In this document: positions 16,306 to 24,506 of the stretch, in pieces | Position numbering within the stretch: position 1 is the stretch's first letter | How the letters are laid out: the number at the start of each line of letters is the position of its first letter | NCBI GenBank assembly: GCA_002729125.1 | Contig: PBTQ01000090.1 | Coordinates: 1-36,061, forward strand | Length of the DNA: 36,061 nt | Reading direction: 5' to 3' | Source of the DNA: Acidimicrobiaceae bacterium | GTDB taxonomy: Bacteria > Actinomycetota > Acidimicrobiia > Acidimicrobiales > Aldehydirespiratoraceae | Made by a program: the position numbers and the translations under genes | Notes under the pieces: model-generated | The model's database searches: none | What the model was told of the DNA's origin: nothing | Seen by the model: the letters and a program-made list of their open reading frames with translations, nothing else

Positions 16306-16698
16306 ATGACGGCGCGCACCAAGCTGGGCCTCCAGCACGTCGCCACCTCCGGCGGGATCGACTATCGATTGGCGCGCGAAGCGACACTGGCGGCGTTTCG
16401 CGACGGTGATCTGAGCCGTGAACAGCTGTGCGATGCGCAACGCGAACTGGTCCGTAACGCGGAGTTCTGCGGCACGCCGGCCGGCCGGGACTGTCCGATG
16501 TGCGAGCAGCCGACACTCGTCGAGGTCACCTATGTCTTCGGGCCTCGGTTGCCCAAGCATGGACGCTGTGTCACGTCGGACCGTGAGATGCATCGGATTG
16601 CGAGCCGCAAGTCGGTCAGCACGGGCTATGTGGTCGAGGTTTGCCCGGCCTGTCGGTGGAATCACCTCACTGAGAGCCGCGCCATCGGGGGCGCCTGA
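16306..16698 (+). CDS. DUF5318 family protein, probable zinc ribbon
   Basis: A 130-aa actinobacterial protein of unknown function, resembling Rv0049 of M. tuberculosis, which lies upstream of ponA1 and rpsF. Two CxxC pairs (DCPMCEQ and VCPACRW) suggest a zinc ribbon. The ATG at 16306 (MTARTKLGLQHV) is preferred over an in-frame ATG at 16246 because of the TACCCT element and because the first 20 residues of the longer version look non-conserved. Its position before rpsF-ssb-rpsR-rplI-dnaB echoes mycobacterial order, with four metabolic genes between. Confidence 0.78.
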   Translation: MTARTKLGLQHVATSGGIDYRLAREATLAAFRDGDLSREQLCDAQRELVRNAEFCGTPAGRDCPMCEQPTLVEVTYVFGPRLPKHGRCVTSDREMHRIASRKSVSTGYVVEVCPACRWNHLTESRAIGGA

Positions 16699-16705
16699 GA
16701 TCGTG

Positions 16706-16733
16706 CCGCAGCCCCTTGTGTACGGGGCTGCGG
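16706..16733 (+). terminator. Stem-loop terminator after the DUF5318 gene
   Basis: A perfect 10-bp GC-rich stem, CCGCAGCCCC / GGGGCTGCGG, with an 8-nt loop starts 7 bp after the stop. There is no T-tract, as is common for actinobacterial terminators. It separates DUF5318 from panB. Confidence 0.7.
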
Positions 16734-16796
16734 GGTCGATATCGTGAAGGCGTCGCTGGCAGCTGACGGGCGCTGGACGAGTCAAAGGAGTCAGTC

Positions 16797-17648
16797 ATGG
16801 GCCTCTCTGCCCCTTCGATCGCTTCGCGCAAGGTGTGTGATGGTGGTGAGCCGCTCGTGATGGTCACGGCGTACGACGCGCCCGGCGCCCGCATTGCAAG
16901 CGACGCAGGTGCCGACCTCATCCTCGTCGGCGACTCCGTCGCCATGGTGGTGCTCGGGTACGACGACACCTTGCAGGTGACGGTCGGCGACATGTTGCAT
17001 CACACTGCGGCGGTCGCCCGAGCCAAGCCCGACTGCCACATCGTCGGCGACCTTCCCTGGATGAGCTACCACGTCTCGCCGGAGGAGACGGTGCGTAACG
17101 CTGCTCGGTTGATGCGGGCCGGTGCGCACTCGGTGAAGCTCGAGGGCGGCCGCAAGCGACTCCCGATGATCGAGAAGATCATCGACGCCGAGATCCCTGT
17201 GATGGGCCATATCGGCTTGACCCCTCAGTCGATCCATACGATGGGGGGCTTTAGGGTGCAGGGCACCCAACCGGAACACGCCCGCAAGCTCGTTCAGGCC
17301 GCCAAGTCGCTCGAGCACGCCGGCTGTTTCAGCGTCGTGCTGGAGGGTGTACCGGTGCGAGTGGCCGAGATGGTCACGGAGGCGATAACGATCCCGACGA
17401 TCGGGATCGGCGCCGGTATGCACACTGACGGGCAGGTGCTCGTCTATCACGACCTGCTCGGCATCGAAGATCGTTTCGTGCCGAAGTTCGTGCGCCGCTA
17501 CGCCGACCTCAAGGGCCAGTCGGTCGAGGCGATGAAGGCCTTCGCCGATGATGTGCGTTCGGGTGCGTTCCCGAACCACGAGGAGAGCTACCACATGGCC
17601 ACTTCCGATGCCGAGGAGCTCGAGGGCCTGTACAGCTCCCAGGGGTAG
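16797..17648 (+). CDS. panB: 3-methyl-2-oxobutanoate hydroxymethyltransferase (ketopantoate synthesis)
   Basis: First committed step of pantothenate/CoA synthesis: transfers a hydroxymethyl group from methylene-tetrahydrofolate to 2-oxoisovalerate. Signature segments are MVTAYDAPGARIASDAGADLILVGDS with GDS at 45-47, SVKLEGG (substrate lysine region), MGHIGLTPQS, and FSVVLEGVP (catalytic glutamate), then IPTIGIGAG. 283 aa. The start has AAAGGAG at about 9 nt, so it is translated from a leadered mRNA unlike many neighbours. panC and panD are not in the window. Confidence 0.95.
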   Translation: MGLSAPSIASRKVCDGGEPLVMVTAYDAPGARIASDAGADLILVGDSVAMVVLGYDDTLQVTVGDMLHHTAAVARAKPDCHIVGDLPWMSYHVSPEETVRNAARLMRAGAHSVKLEGGRKRLPMIEKIIDAEIPVMGHIGLTPQSIHTMGGFRVQGTQPEHARKLVQAAKSLEHAGCFSVVLEGVPVRVAEMVTEAITIPTIGIGAGMHTDGQVLVYHDLLGIEDRFVPKFVRRYADLKGQSVEAMKAFADDVRSGAFPNHEESYHMATSDAEELEGLYSSQG

Positions 17649-17657
17649 GCGGTCTGG

Positions 17658-17675
17658 GCGGGTACAAGTTCCCGC
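17658..17675. terminator. Weak stem-loop between convergent panB and aminotransferase genes
   Basis: GCGGG and CCCGC form a 5-bp stem extended by two pairs after one mismatch. It sits in the 45-bp gap between the two convergent stops and may serve both directions. No T-tract. Confidence 0.3.
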
Positions 17676-17693
17676 TGCCACACCTCGCCGTTG

Positions 17694-18908
17694 TCACCGC
17701 AGACGCAGGAGTTCGGTGATCAACTGATCGATCTCGTCGTCGGTGTTGTAGTAGTGCACCGACGCTCGGATCATGGGAGGAAGGTCACGCTTGCGAGTGT
17801 CGATGAGGGCACTCGCAGGAGGGACGATTGAGACGTTGATACCTGCATCGCGCAGCGCAGCGTGCACGGCGGAGAGTTCGGTCCCGTCGAGAGAAAACGT
17901 GACGATCCCGCACCGCTCCCGACCGAGATCGCGCACGGTGGCCTGCGGAACCTCGTCGGTGAGGCGGCCTCGAAGTGTCTCGGCGAGACCCTGAACTTGA
18001 TTGGCGATGGCGTCGAGTCCATGGTCGAGCGCCCCCTGCACGGCGTGGCCGAGGCCGAGCAGCGCAGCATGGTTGCGCTCCCACTGCTCGAACCGCCGAG
18101 CCGTCGGATCGATCTCGTAGTGATCCGGCGCCAGCCATTCGGCCGTGGAATGGTCGAGCATGATCGGCTCGATCGACGGCAGGATCGACGCCCGGACATA
18201 GAGGAAGCCGGTGCCCCGCGGCCCTCGAAGGAACTTGCGGCCGGCGGCGGTGAGGGCATCGCAGCCCAACTCATCGACATCAAGGGGGATCTGGCCGGCG
18301 GACTGGCAGGCATCGAGCAGGTAGGTGATTCCGTGCTCGCGGGCGATCGAACCGACTCCGGCGGCAGGGTTGATTAGACCGCCGTTGGTGGGGATGTGGT
18401 TGAGCGCGATCAGCTTGACGGGGCCGACGTCGGTTCGTTGGATGCTGGCCTCGAGTGCGTCGAGATCGATCTCTCCGTGGTCGTTGGACGGAACGACCTC
18501 GACCTCGATGCCGACCCGCTGGGCGAGATGGAGGTAGGCGACGAAGTTTGCGCCGTACTCGGTCTCGGTCGTGAGGATGCGGTCGCCTGGGTCGGGCGCG
18601 TGGGTCGATGAAATCGCCCACGAGTAGAGAAAGAGATCGAAGGCTGCGGTGTTGTTGACGGTCAGTGCGACTTCGTCACCACTCGGGTCGGCCCCAATCA
18701 GGCGGGCGATCGTCGGGCGGATCTCGTCGATGCGGGCCTGTTCGTGCGTGTACGCCTCATAGCCCCCGATCCGGGCCTCGAGTTGCAGGTAGTCGATTTG
18801 GGTGGTGAGGACGTCGTGCGTCGGCAGTGCCGCGCCGGCGTTGTTGAGGTGGATCAGGTCCTGGCAGCCCGGTGTCGCGGCTCGTGCTGCGGTGACGTCG
18901 ATCGGCAT
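17694..18908 (-). CDS. Class V aminotransferase-fold PLP enzyme (cysteine desulfurase / selenocysteine lyase-like)
   Basis: PLP-dependent enzyme of the NifS/isopenicillin-N-epimerase-like group; substrate unknown. Visible landmarks are LIHLNNAGAALPT at the N-terminus, TETEYGANFVAYLHLAQ, LIALNHIPTNGGLINP, LLDACQSAGQIPLDV (PLP aspartate) and AAGRKFLRGPRGTGFLYV, in which the lysine of GRKFLRG should form the Schiff base. The ATG at 18908 is chosen because TACGGT precedes it by 6 nt; an ATG at 18938 would add ten residues. 404 aa. It is divergent from the asparaginase gene. Confidence 0.88.
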   Translation of the reverse strand: MPIDVTAARAATPGCQDLIHLNNAGAALPTHDVLTTQIDYLQLEARIGGYEAYTHEQARIDEIRPTIARLIGADPSGDEVALTVNNTAAFDLFLYSWAISSTHAPDPGDRILTTETEYGANFVAYLHLAQRVGIEVEVVPSNDHGEIDLDALEASIQRTDVGPVKLIALNHIPTNGGLINPAAGVGSIAREHGITYLLDACQSAGQIPLDVDELGCDALTAAGRKFLRGPRGTGFLYVRASILPSIEPIMLDHSTAEWLAPDHYEIDPTARRFEQWERNHAALLGLGHAVQGALDHGLDAIANQVQGLAETLRGRLTDEVPQATVRDLGRERCGIVTFSLDGTELSAVHAALRDAGINVSIVPPASALIDTRKRDLPPMIRASVHYYNTDDEIDQLITELLRLR

Positions 18909-18914
18909 CACGCG

Positions 18915-18920
18915 ACCGTA
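18915..18920 (-). promoter_or_regulatory. Putative leaderless -10 element of the class V aminotransferase gene
   Basis: TACGGT on the - strand, 6 nt before the ATG at 18908. This places the start downstream of the alternative ATG at 18938. Confidence 0.5.
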
Positions 18921-18949
18921 TCGTCCTCGATCCGGCATGCTGGGCGTCT

Positions 18950-19894
18950 ATGTCACCGCCACTCGTTGTTGAAGTCACTCGTGGGGGAGTGGTGGAGAGC
19001 CACCACGAGGTGGATGTCGCCATTATCGGCGCCGACGGGCATCGATCCGGGTTCGGCAAGCCCCAGCGATGGACCTTGGCCCGTTCGTCGATGAAGCCGA
19101 TCCAGGCCTTCCCCTTGGTCGCCACGGGCGCAGCCGATGCGTTCGACCTTGAACAGCGCCACCTGGCGCTTTCGTGCGCGAGTCATAACGGTGAGCCCTG
19201 GCACGTCGACACGGTCACTACGTGGCTCCATCGACTCGGGTTCGGCGCCGACACCCTCGAATGCGGTGCCCATCTCCCGCTTCACGAGGCGTCGACGCAC
19301 GCCTTGGTGCACGACGAGATCGCACCCGACCCTCGTCACAACAATTGCTCGGGCAAGCACGCCGGCTTTCTCACGGTGTGCCGCCATCTCGGCATCAATC
19401 CCGCCGGCTATCTGCATCCCGAGCATCCGGTGCAAGCCCATCACGTGACCAAGGCAACGGAGGCTGCGTGTGGGGTCGATCTCTCCGACCAAGTTCCAGT
19501 GGTCGACGGTTGCGGGATTCCGGTCTGGAGCATGCCGCTCGCCAACCTGGCCCAGGGGTGGGCGACCCTCGCCACGACCGATGAAGGCCGGCGCCTCTTT
19601 GCGGCGATGCAGGCTGAGCCGTTCCTGGTTGCCGGAACCGGACGGATGTGTACCCGGATCATGGAGGCCTCGTCTGGTCTCGTAGTGAAGACGGGGGCCG
19701 AAGGCGTGTTCTCCGGTGCCCATGTCGAGTCAGGGCTGGCGTGGTCGTTGAAGGCCCGCGATGGTGCGACGCGAGCGGCGGAGGCGGCAGTGCTGTGGCT
19801 GATGCGCGACCTTGGCTTCGCTGTCGATGTCGAGCTTGGTCCCGTTCGCAATCACGCCGGGCTCGACGTGGGTGCGGTGCGGGTCGTCGCCTGA
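18950..19894 (+). CDS. Asparaginase II family protein
   Basis: Thermolabile (rhizobial-type) L-asparaginase II family, hydrolysing L-asparagine to aspartate and ammonia. Family segments are VEVTRGGVVESHHEVDVAI, the nucleophile region ARSSMKPIQAFPL, LALSCASHNGEPWH, NNCSGKHAGFL and VVDGCGIPVWSMPL. 314 aa. The start lies in a very short divergent gap with the aminotransferase gene; a CATGCT, one base off TANNNT, lies 8 nt upstream. The stop is 5 bp from the stop of the convergent dehydrogenase. Confidence 0.92.
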   Translation: MSPPLVVEVTRGGVVESHHEVDVAIIGADGHRSGFGKPQRWTLARSSMKPIQAFPLVATGAADAFDLEQRHLALSCASHNGEPWHVDTVTTWLHRLGFGADTLECGAHLPLHEASTHALVHDEIAPDPRHNNCSGKHAGFLTVCRHLGINPAGYLHPEHPVQAHHVTKATEAACGVDLSDQVPVVDGCGIPVWSMPLANLAQGWATLATTDEGRRLFAAMQAEPFLVAGTGRMCTRIMEASSGLVVKTGAEGVFSGAHVESGLAWSLKARDGATRAAEAAVLWLMRDLGFAVDVELGPVRNHAGLDVGAVRVVA

Positions 19895-19899
19895 GTTCG

Positions 19900-20733
19900 C
19901 TACTGCGTGGTTGGCCGGTTCACGAACCGTCCGGCGCGTGGGCTCCAAGTCCAGCCCGATTGGGCGAGGCTGCCGCCGTCGACCGGGATGTTGTGGCCGG
20001 TGATGAACGAGCTCAGGTCCGACGCAAGGAACAGGATGGTGCGGGCGGTCTCCGCCGGCCAACCGACCCGGCCGACGGGCGCCCAGTCGCGCCAGGCATC
20101 CGGGTCGGCAGCTTCGGGCTGTCGGAGGTAGTCGACTTGGGGGGTTTGGGTGAGGTCGGGACCGACGCCATTGACCCGGATGCCGTGCCGGCCGACCCCT
20201 GCGGCGAGCGACGTCGTGAAGTGCGCGGCGCCGGCCTTCATTGCGGCGTAGACCGGCTCGCCCGGATAGCCCCGCATACCTTCGACCGAATGGAGATTGA
20301 CGATGCTGCCTCGTCCGGCCTTGATCATGCGGGGAAGGAACGCGTGAGTCACGGCGAAGAGATGCAGGAGGTTGACCTCGTACATCGCCTGCCATGAGTT
20401 GGGCCCACTCTCGGGGAATCGGACGGATGGCCGGTAGTCGCCCACATTGTTGACGATCACATCAGGGGTTGGGACTGCAGTGGCGAACGCAGCGACCCGA
20501 TCGGGGTCTCGGACGTCGACGTGGTGGGCGATCACGCCGTCGATGGCGCCGACCTCGATCACGAGGTCAGGGTCGAGTTCGGCGACGTGGACCTCGGCAC
20601 CATGAGCGATGAACATCTCGACCGTCGCTCGTCCGATTCCCGCCCCGCCACCGGTGACGACGGCGGCGCGACCGGCGAGGAGTTGGTTCCAGTCGTCGAT
20701 CCCGGGCACGTCGTTGGGGGTGAGTGAAGCCAT
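19900..20733 (-). CDS. Short-chain dehydrogenase/reductase
   Basis: NAD(P)-dependent oxidoreductase of the classical SDR family. The cofactor motif TGGGAGIG is at residues 27-34, NNVG near 95-98, and the catalytic triad S149, Y162 and K166 (YAAMK) is in place. The C-terminal FITGHNIPVDGG is typical. The ATG at 20733 is chosen because TACGGT precedes it by 6 nt and the conserved region starts after it; the open frame extends another 29 codons upstream. 277 aa. Substrate unknown. Confidence 0.93.
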   Translation of the reverse strand: MASLTPNDVPGIDDWNQLLAGRAAVVTGGGAGIGRATVEMFIAHGAEVHVAELDPDLVIEVGAIDGVIAHHVDVRDPDRVAAFATAVPTPDVIVNNVGDYRPSVRFPESGPNSWQAMYEVNLLHLFAVTHAFLPRMIKAGRGSIVNLHSVEGMRGYPGEPVYAAMKAGAAHFTTSLAAGVGRHGIRVNGVGPDLTQTPQVDYLRQPEAADPDAWRDWAPVGRVGWPAETARTILFLASDLSSFITGHNIPVDGGSLAQSGWTWSPRAGRFVNRPTTQ

Positions 20734-20739
20734 GGCGTG

Positions 20740-20745
20740 ACCGTA
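20740..20745 (-). promoter_or_regulatory. Putative leaderless -10 element of the SDR gene
   Basis: TACGGT on the - strand, 6 nt before the ATG at 20733. Confidence 0.5.
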
Positions 20746-20887
20746 GTTCGGCGACCGCTGGACTCGGGGGTCGATCGTGAGGGTGGGGCCTGTCACACCC
20801 CGCCGGCACACTCGTCGCATATTCCGTCGTCAGCCGATCACCGGACCGGTAGTCTTAAATGGTCTTCTTCAGAGGGCTATAAGAACT

Positions 20888-20953
20888 TGGCCGTTGTGGC
20901 CAGAACAATCCATCCAAACCCCTGCCCCGGGAAGGGGCCCCGACCATGTCGGG
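20888..20953 (+). promoter_or_regulatory. Structured 5' leader of the rpsF operon, possible ribosomal-protein autoregulatory site
   Basis: The 240-bp gap before rpsF holds three small stem-loops: TGGCC/GGCCA at 20888-20902, CCCC/GGGG around 20919-20936, and CCCGAC/GTCGGG at 20939-20953 ending 6 nt before the Shine-Dalgarno. S6-S18 is known to repress rpsF operons through a leader hairpin in many bacteria. Whether this is that motif cannot be decided from inspection. A TATAAG at 20878-20883 could be the -10 of the operon promoter. Confidence 0.35.
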
Positions 20954-20973
20954 TCCGTAGGAGGTGAGTGCCT

Positions 20974-21321
20974 GTGATCACACGGGCCTACGAATTGATG
21001 ATCATCATCGACTCCGATGTCGTTGACATCGAGATTCCGAAGGTGATCTCCCGTACCGAAGCGCTGATCGCCGAAGAGAGCGGTCGCATTGCATCGACCG
21101 ACAACTGGGGTCGTCGCAAGTTCGCGTATGAGATCAACCACAAGAGCGAAGGCACCTACGTGGTGTGGGAGATCGTGACCGAGTCGGCCGGTCTGCCGAA
21201 CACCGAGCGCCAGCTGCGTCTCGCAGACGACATCGTCCGCCACAAACTGTTCCGTCTGCCCGAGAAGGAAGCGGCCCGTCGTGGCCTCCTCGGGGAGGCA
21301 ACGCCGGCCGACGCCGGCTAA
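20974..21321 (+). CDS. rpsF: 30S ribosomal protein S6
   Basis: S6 binds the central domain of 16S rRNA together with S18. The fold is clear: RAYELMIIIDSDVVD at the N-terminus, NWGRRKFAYEINHKSEGTYVVWE in the middle, and RLADDIVRHKLFR near the end. The GTG at 20974 is chosen because the strong Shine-Dalgarno AGGAGGTG (20959-20966) is 7 nt upstream; the earlier in-frame GTG at 20968 is too close. 115 aa, slightly longer than usual because of the C-terminal tail. First gene of the rpsF-ssb-rpsR-rplI operon. Confidence 0.96.
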   Translation: MITRAYELMIIIDSDVVDIEIPKVISRTEALIAEESGRIASTDNWGRRKFAYEINHKSEGTYVVWEIVTESAGLPNTERQLRLADDIVRHKLFRLPEKEAARRGLLGEATPADAG

Positions 21322-21336
21322 CCAGGAGGTTCCACC

Positions 21337-21780
21337 ATGGGTATCGACAACAACGTGAGCGTCACGGGCAATGTGACCCGCGATCCTGAGCTTCGGTTCA
21401 CGCAGGGCGGCATGGCCGTCGCCAGCTTTGGGCTGGCCTGGAATAAGCGCAAGCAGGACGGCGAGGAAGAAGTCAGCTTCTTCGACGTCACGTGCTTTCG
21501 CTCCCTAGCGGAGAACGTCGCAGAGTCCATCACCAAGGGCACCCGCGTCGTGGTCGCCGGCACGCTGTCCCAGCGCAGCTGGGAGACCCAGGATGGCGAC
21601 AAGCGGTCCAAGGTCGAGATCGTCGCCGATGAGGTTGCGCCGAGCCTTCGGTGGGCGTCAGCCGACATCCGCCGCAACGAGTTCAAGGGTGGCGGCGGTG
21701 CGCCGGCGGGTGGCGGCAATGGCCGTCCCGCCCCGAACGAGGCGCCGCCGGCCTACGACATGGACGAAGAACCCTTCTAG
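21337..21780 (+). CDS. ssb: Single-stranded DNA-binding protein
   Basis: Binds ssDNA in replication and repair. The OB-fold N-terminal domain (VSVTGNVTRDPELRFTQGG, VSFFDVTCFRSLAENVAESI, GTRVVVAGTLSQRSWE) is followed by a Gly/Pro-rich linker from about residue 117 and the acidic tip DMDEEPF, which recruits partner proteins. 147 aa. Preceded by AGGAGG. The position between rpsF and rpsR is the usual bacterial order. Confidence 0.95.
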   Translation: MGIDNNVSVTGNVTRDPELRFTQGGMAVASFGLAWNKRKQDGEEEVSFFDVTCFRSLAENVAESITKGTRVVVAGTLSQRSWETQDGDKRSKVEIVADEVAPSLRWASADIRRNEFKGGGGAPAGGGNGRPAPNEAPPAYDMDEEPF

Positions 21781-21834
21781 CCCGCGCTGGAAGATCCATA
21801 ACCAACGAACGAGAACTGAAGAAAAGAAAGAACG

Positions 21835-22302
21835 ATGGCGAAAGTCAATAAGCGCGGCAAGCCCGGTCAGAAGAACAACGACCGGGGCCGCAAGAAGAAG
21901 GTCAGTGTCCTCTCCTCGGAGAAGATTGAGTACGTCGACTGGAAGGATGCGAACCTGCTCCGCCGGTTCGTGTCTGACCGTTCGAAGATTCGTGCTCGTC
22001 GCGTCAACGGCAACAGCACCCAGCAGCAGAAGTTGGTCGCTGATGCCGTGAAGGTGGCTCGCGAGATGGCGTTGATTCCCTACGCCACCCGCGTCACCAC
22101 CCAGCGCAACAACCGCGGACGCGACGGTGAGCGCGGTGATCGTGGAGATCGCGGCCCACGTGCTGAAGGTCCGGCCCCACGTCCGAGTGGTCCACCGCCC
22201 GGGGGCGATGAGGACACCGGCGACGAGGCCGTCTCCAACGAGGAGGCCATCGCCGAGGTCGAGGGCGTCACGATGAACGCCGCTGACGAACGGACCGAAT
22301 GA
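21835..22302 (+). CDS. rpsR: 30S ribosomal protein S18, zinc-ligand-free form with long C-terminal extension
   Basis: S18 partners S6 in the small subunit. The core [28 protein letters not shown] (30-57) is unmistakable. The zinc ligands found in C+ S18 proteins (CxxC and a later C-x2-H) are all replaced: S24, S27, S61 and Q64. The canonical domain ends near residue 92; the remaining ~63 residues form an RGD-rich, proline-rich, then acidic tail that ordinary S18 (~75-90 aa) lacks. The start follows an A/G-rich GAAGAAAAGAAAG stretch. Its stop overlaps the start of rplI. Confidence 0.94.
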   Translation: MAKVNKRGKPGQKNNDRGRKKKVSVLSSEKIEYVDWKDANLLRRFVSDRSKIRARRVNGNSTQQQKLVADAVKVAREMALIPYATRVTTQRNNRGRDGERGDRGDRGPRAEGPAPRPSGPPPGGDEDTGDEAVSNEEAIAEVEGVTMNAADERTE

Positions 22303-22748
22303 TGAAGGTCATTCTTCGCAACGACGTCGATGGTCTCGGCCGCAAGGGCGAGACCATGGAGGTGGCCGACGGCTACTTCCGCAACTTCCTCAGCCCGAAG
22401 GGCCTGGCCCTGAAGGCCACCGCCGGTGCTGAACAGCAGGCGGATGCAATGCGTCGTGCTGCCTCGTTGAAGGACGCCGCCACCCGAGCGGATGCCGAAG
22501 AGGTCGCGACGAAGCTCGTGCCGATGCGGTTCACAATCGCTGCCAAAGCCGGCGATGGCGGTCGGCTGTTCGGCTCGGTCTCTGCGGCCGAGATTGTTGC
22601 TGTGGTCGAGACGGAGGCAGGCGTCGAGCTTGAGGCTCGCATCCTCGATCTTGATGCGCCGATCAAGGACCTGGGCGAGCACGTGGTGATGTGCAAGCTC
22701 CACGCCGACGTGGCCTTCCCGGTCACGGTCGAGGTCATCGAGGAGTAA
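22302..22748 (+). CDS. rplI: 50S ribosomal protein L9
   Basis: L9 binds 23S rRNA near the L1 stalk. The N-terminal signature [35 protein letters not shown] is followed by the connecting helix and C-terminal domain (ITxxxI replaced by [15 protein letters not shown]). 148 aa from the second ATG of ATGATG, at 22302, which restarts on the rpsR stop (TGATG); the ATG at 22299 would add one Met. Last gene before a strong terminator. Confidence 0.95.
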   Translation: MKVILRNDVDGLGRKGETMEVADGYFRNFLSPKGLALKATAGAEQQADAMRRAASLKDAATRADAEEVATKLVPMRFTIAAKAGDGGRLFGSVSAAEIVAVVETEAGVELEARILDLDAPIKDLGEHVVMCKLHADVAFPVTVEVIEE

Positions 22749-22756
22749 TCCCTTGC

Positions 22757-22800
22757 GGGATTGGCTGTGGGCGGTTTCCCACAGCCAATCCCCAGGGTTT
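22757..22800 (+). terminator. Strong intrinsic terminator of the rpsF-ssb-rpsR-rplI operon
   Basis: A perfect 15-bp stem, GGGATTGGCTGTGGG / CCCACAGCCAATCCC, with a 6-nt loop (CGGTTT) occupies 22757-22792. A short GGGTTTT run follows. It starts 8 bp after the rplI stop and is the best terminator in the window. Confidence 0.88.
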
Positions 22801-22850
22801 TGCCCGGGGTCCACTAGCGACCCACAACCGGGAGAGGGCACGATCACCCC

Positions 22851-24206
22851 ATGGTCATGAGCGAGTTCGAACAGTCAGCCGCTCAGCGTGTCCCGCCCCA
22901 CAACCTGGAGGCCGAGGAATCCCTGCTCGGCGCCATGTTGTTGTCTCGCGATGCCATTGCGGATGCCGTTGAGCACACCGAGACAGTCCACTTCTATCGG
23001 CCGGCGAACGCCCACGTGTTCGATGCGATTTCCGGCTTGTACGCAAGCGGCGACCCGGCTGATCCGGTCACCGTTACTGCCGAACTTGAGCGCATGGGCG
23101 TGCTCGAGATGGTCGGCGGGCTCGACGGACTGATCAGTCTTCAGGTCAACACCCCGGCCACGTCGAACGCCGGCAAATACGCCCAGATTGTCGCCGAGCG
23201 ATACCTGCTGCGGCGTCTGATCGAAACGGCCAACGAGATTGCCGACCTCGGCTATTCCCGCCCCGAGGACGTTCTCCGGGCGGTCGACGAGGCCGAGAAC
23301 ATGATGTTCCAGGTGGCTCAGGGACGCGTTGCCGACACGATGGGACAGATCCACGACCTGCTCGACGAAACGCTCGACCGGCTCGAAAAGCTTTACGAGG
23401 CGGGCGAGGGCATCACCGGCACACCGACCGGCTTCATCGATCTCGATGAACTTCTGTCCGGCCTTCAGCCGAGCGCCTTGATCATCGTTGGGGCGCGCCC
23501 GGCGATGGGTAAGACGGCGTTCGCTCTCAACGTCGCGGCGCACGCAGCGGTGCGGGAGCAAAAGCCGACGCTAATCTTCAGCCTGGAGATGGGCCATCTC
23601 GAACTCACGCAGCGAATGCTGTGCAGCGAGGCCAACGTCGACGCAAAGAACATGCGCGACGGCAAGCTCAACGACGACGACTGGAACCGCATCTCCAACG
23701 GCATCGGCCGTCTCGCCGATGCGCCCATGTGGATCGACGACAACCCGAACCTCACGATAATGGAGATTCGGGCCAAGGCCCGCCGGCTGAAGAGTCAAGC
23801 TGGCGGTCTCGGATTGGTCATCGTCGACTATCTGCAGTTGATGTCGGGCCGGGCGGGGGCGGAGAACCGCCAGGTCGAGGTCTCGGAGATCTCCCGTGGA
23901 CTCAAGATCCTCGCCCGTGAGCTCGAGTGTCCGGTCGTTGGCCTGTCCCAGTTGTCGCGAACCCTGGAGATGCGGCAGGACAAACGGCCCATGCTGGCCG
24001 ACCTTCGAGAGTCGGGCGCGATCGAGCAGGACGCCGACGTCGTGATGTTCCTGTACCGCGACGAGGTCTACAACCCGGGTGGCGAGTCCGAGGGCATGGC
24101 TGAAGTCATCGTTGCCAAGCATCGTTCCGGCCCCACCGGCACGATCAACCTCGGGTTCGTCCCCCGGTTCACGTCGTTCCGCAATCTCACCCGCCGGGAC
24201 GTCTAG
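22851..24206 (+). CDS. dnaB: Replicative DNA helicase DnaB
   Basis: Hexameric helicase that unwinds DNA at the fork. The N-terminal primase-interacting domain (PPHNLEAEESLLGAMLLSRDAI) is followed by a linker and the RecA-like domain with Walker A GARPAMGKT at 214-222, Walker B region LGLVIVDYLQLMSG, and the C-terminal RESGAIEQDADVVMFLYRDEVY. 451 aa, so no intein, unlike mycobacterial dnaB. Starts at 22851 and 22857 are both possible; a GGGAGAGGG lies about 12-20 nt upstream. The rplI terminator separates it from the ribosomal operon. Confidence 0.96.
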   Translation: MVMSEFEQSAAQRVPPHNLEAEESLLGAMLLSRDAIADAVEHTETVHFYRPANAHVFDAISGLYASGDPADPVTVTAELERMGVLEMVGGLDGLISLQVNTPATSNAGKYAQIVAERYLLRRLIETANEIADLGYSRPEDVLRAVDEAENMMFQVAQGRVADTMGQIHDLLDETLDRLEKLYEAGEGITGTPTGFIDLDELLSGLQPSALIIVGARPAMGKTAFALNVAAHAAVREQKPTLIFSLEMGHLELTQRMLCSEANVDAKNMRDGKLNDDDWNRISNGIGRLADAPMWIDDNPNLTIMEIRAKARRLKSQAGGLGLVIVDYLQLMSGRAGAENRQVEVSEISRGLKILARELECPVVGLSQLSRTLEMRQDKRPMLADLRESGAIEQDADVVMFLYRDEVYNPGGESEGMAEVIVAKHRSGPTGTINLGFVPRFTSFRNLTRRDV

Positions 24207-24269
24207 ACCTCGTGACCGGAGTGGTCGGCCCGCTTGGCTCGGTACCGGCACCCGGGCGATGATGCGTCG

Positions 24270-24476
24270 GTGTTCCTCGGAGAAGACTTGCTCGCCTGGC
24301 TGGTGCTCGCGATCGGTGCCGCGCTCGCCGTTGGCAACGCCCTTGCGCTGATCCGCCCGCCGGAGACGAAGCGCAACGACGCCGATCTGGCCCAGGCGCC
24401 GAAGGGCCGGGCGATCGCCTACATCGTGGTTGGTGTTATCGCCGCCGTGTGGGGCCTCGCAACGCTCTTGGCGTAG
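24270..24476 (+). CDS. Small two-helix membrane protein
   Basis: Not recognised. About 68 residues from the GTG at 24270 (a TTG at 24234 would add 12), with two hydrophobic segments: LLAWLVLAIGAALAVGNALALI near the start and AIAYIVVGVIAAVWGLATLLA at the end, joined by a charged loop (PPETKRNDADLAQAPKGRA). It follows dnaB by about 60 bp in the same direction. Composition and hydrophobic pattern suggest a real gene. Confidence 0.6.
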   Translation: MFLGEDLLAWLVLAIGAALAVGNALALIRPPETKRNDADLAQAPKGRAIAYIVVGVIAAVWGLATLLA

Positions 24477-24506
24477 CTGCTGCCTTTGAATGACAGACCG
24501 GGAGCC

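Noticed and set aside
16699..16796. Riboswitch upstream of panB
   Set aside because: The gap holds only the GC-rich terminator hairpin of the DUF5318 gene and a Shine-Dalgarno; no extended conserved RNA structure is visible.
16791..17681. 296-aa open frame on the - strand opposite panB
   Set aside because: Shadow of panB; histidine-rich antisense composition and no family resemblance.
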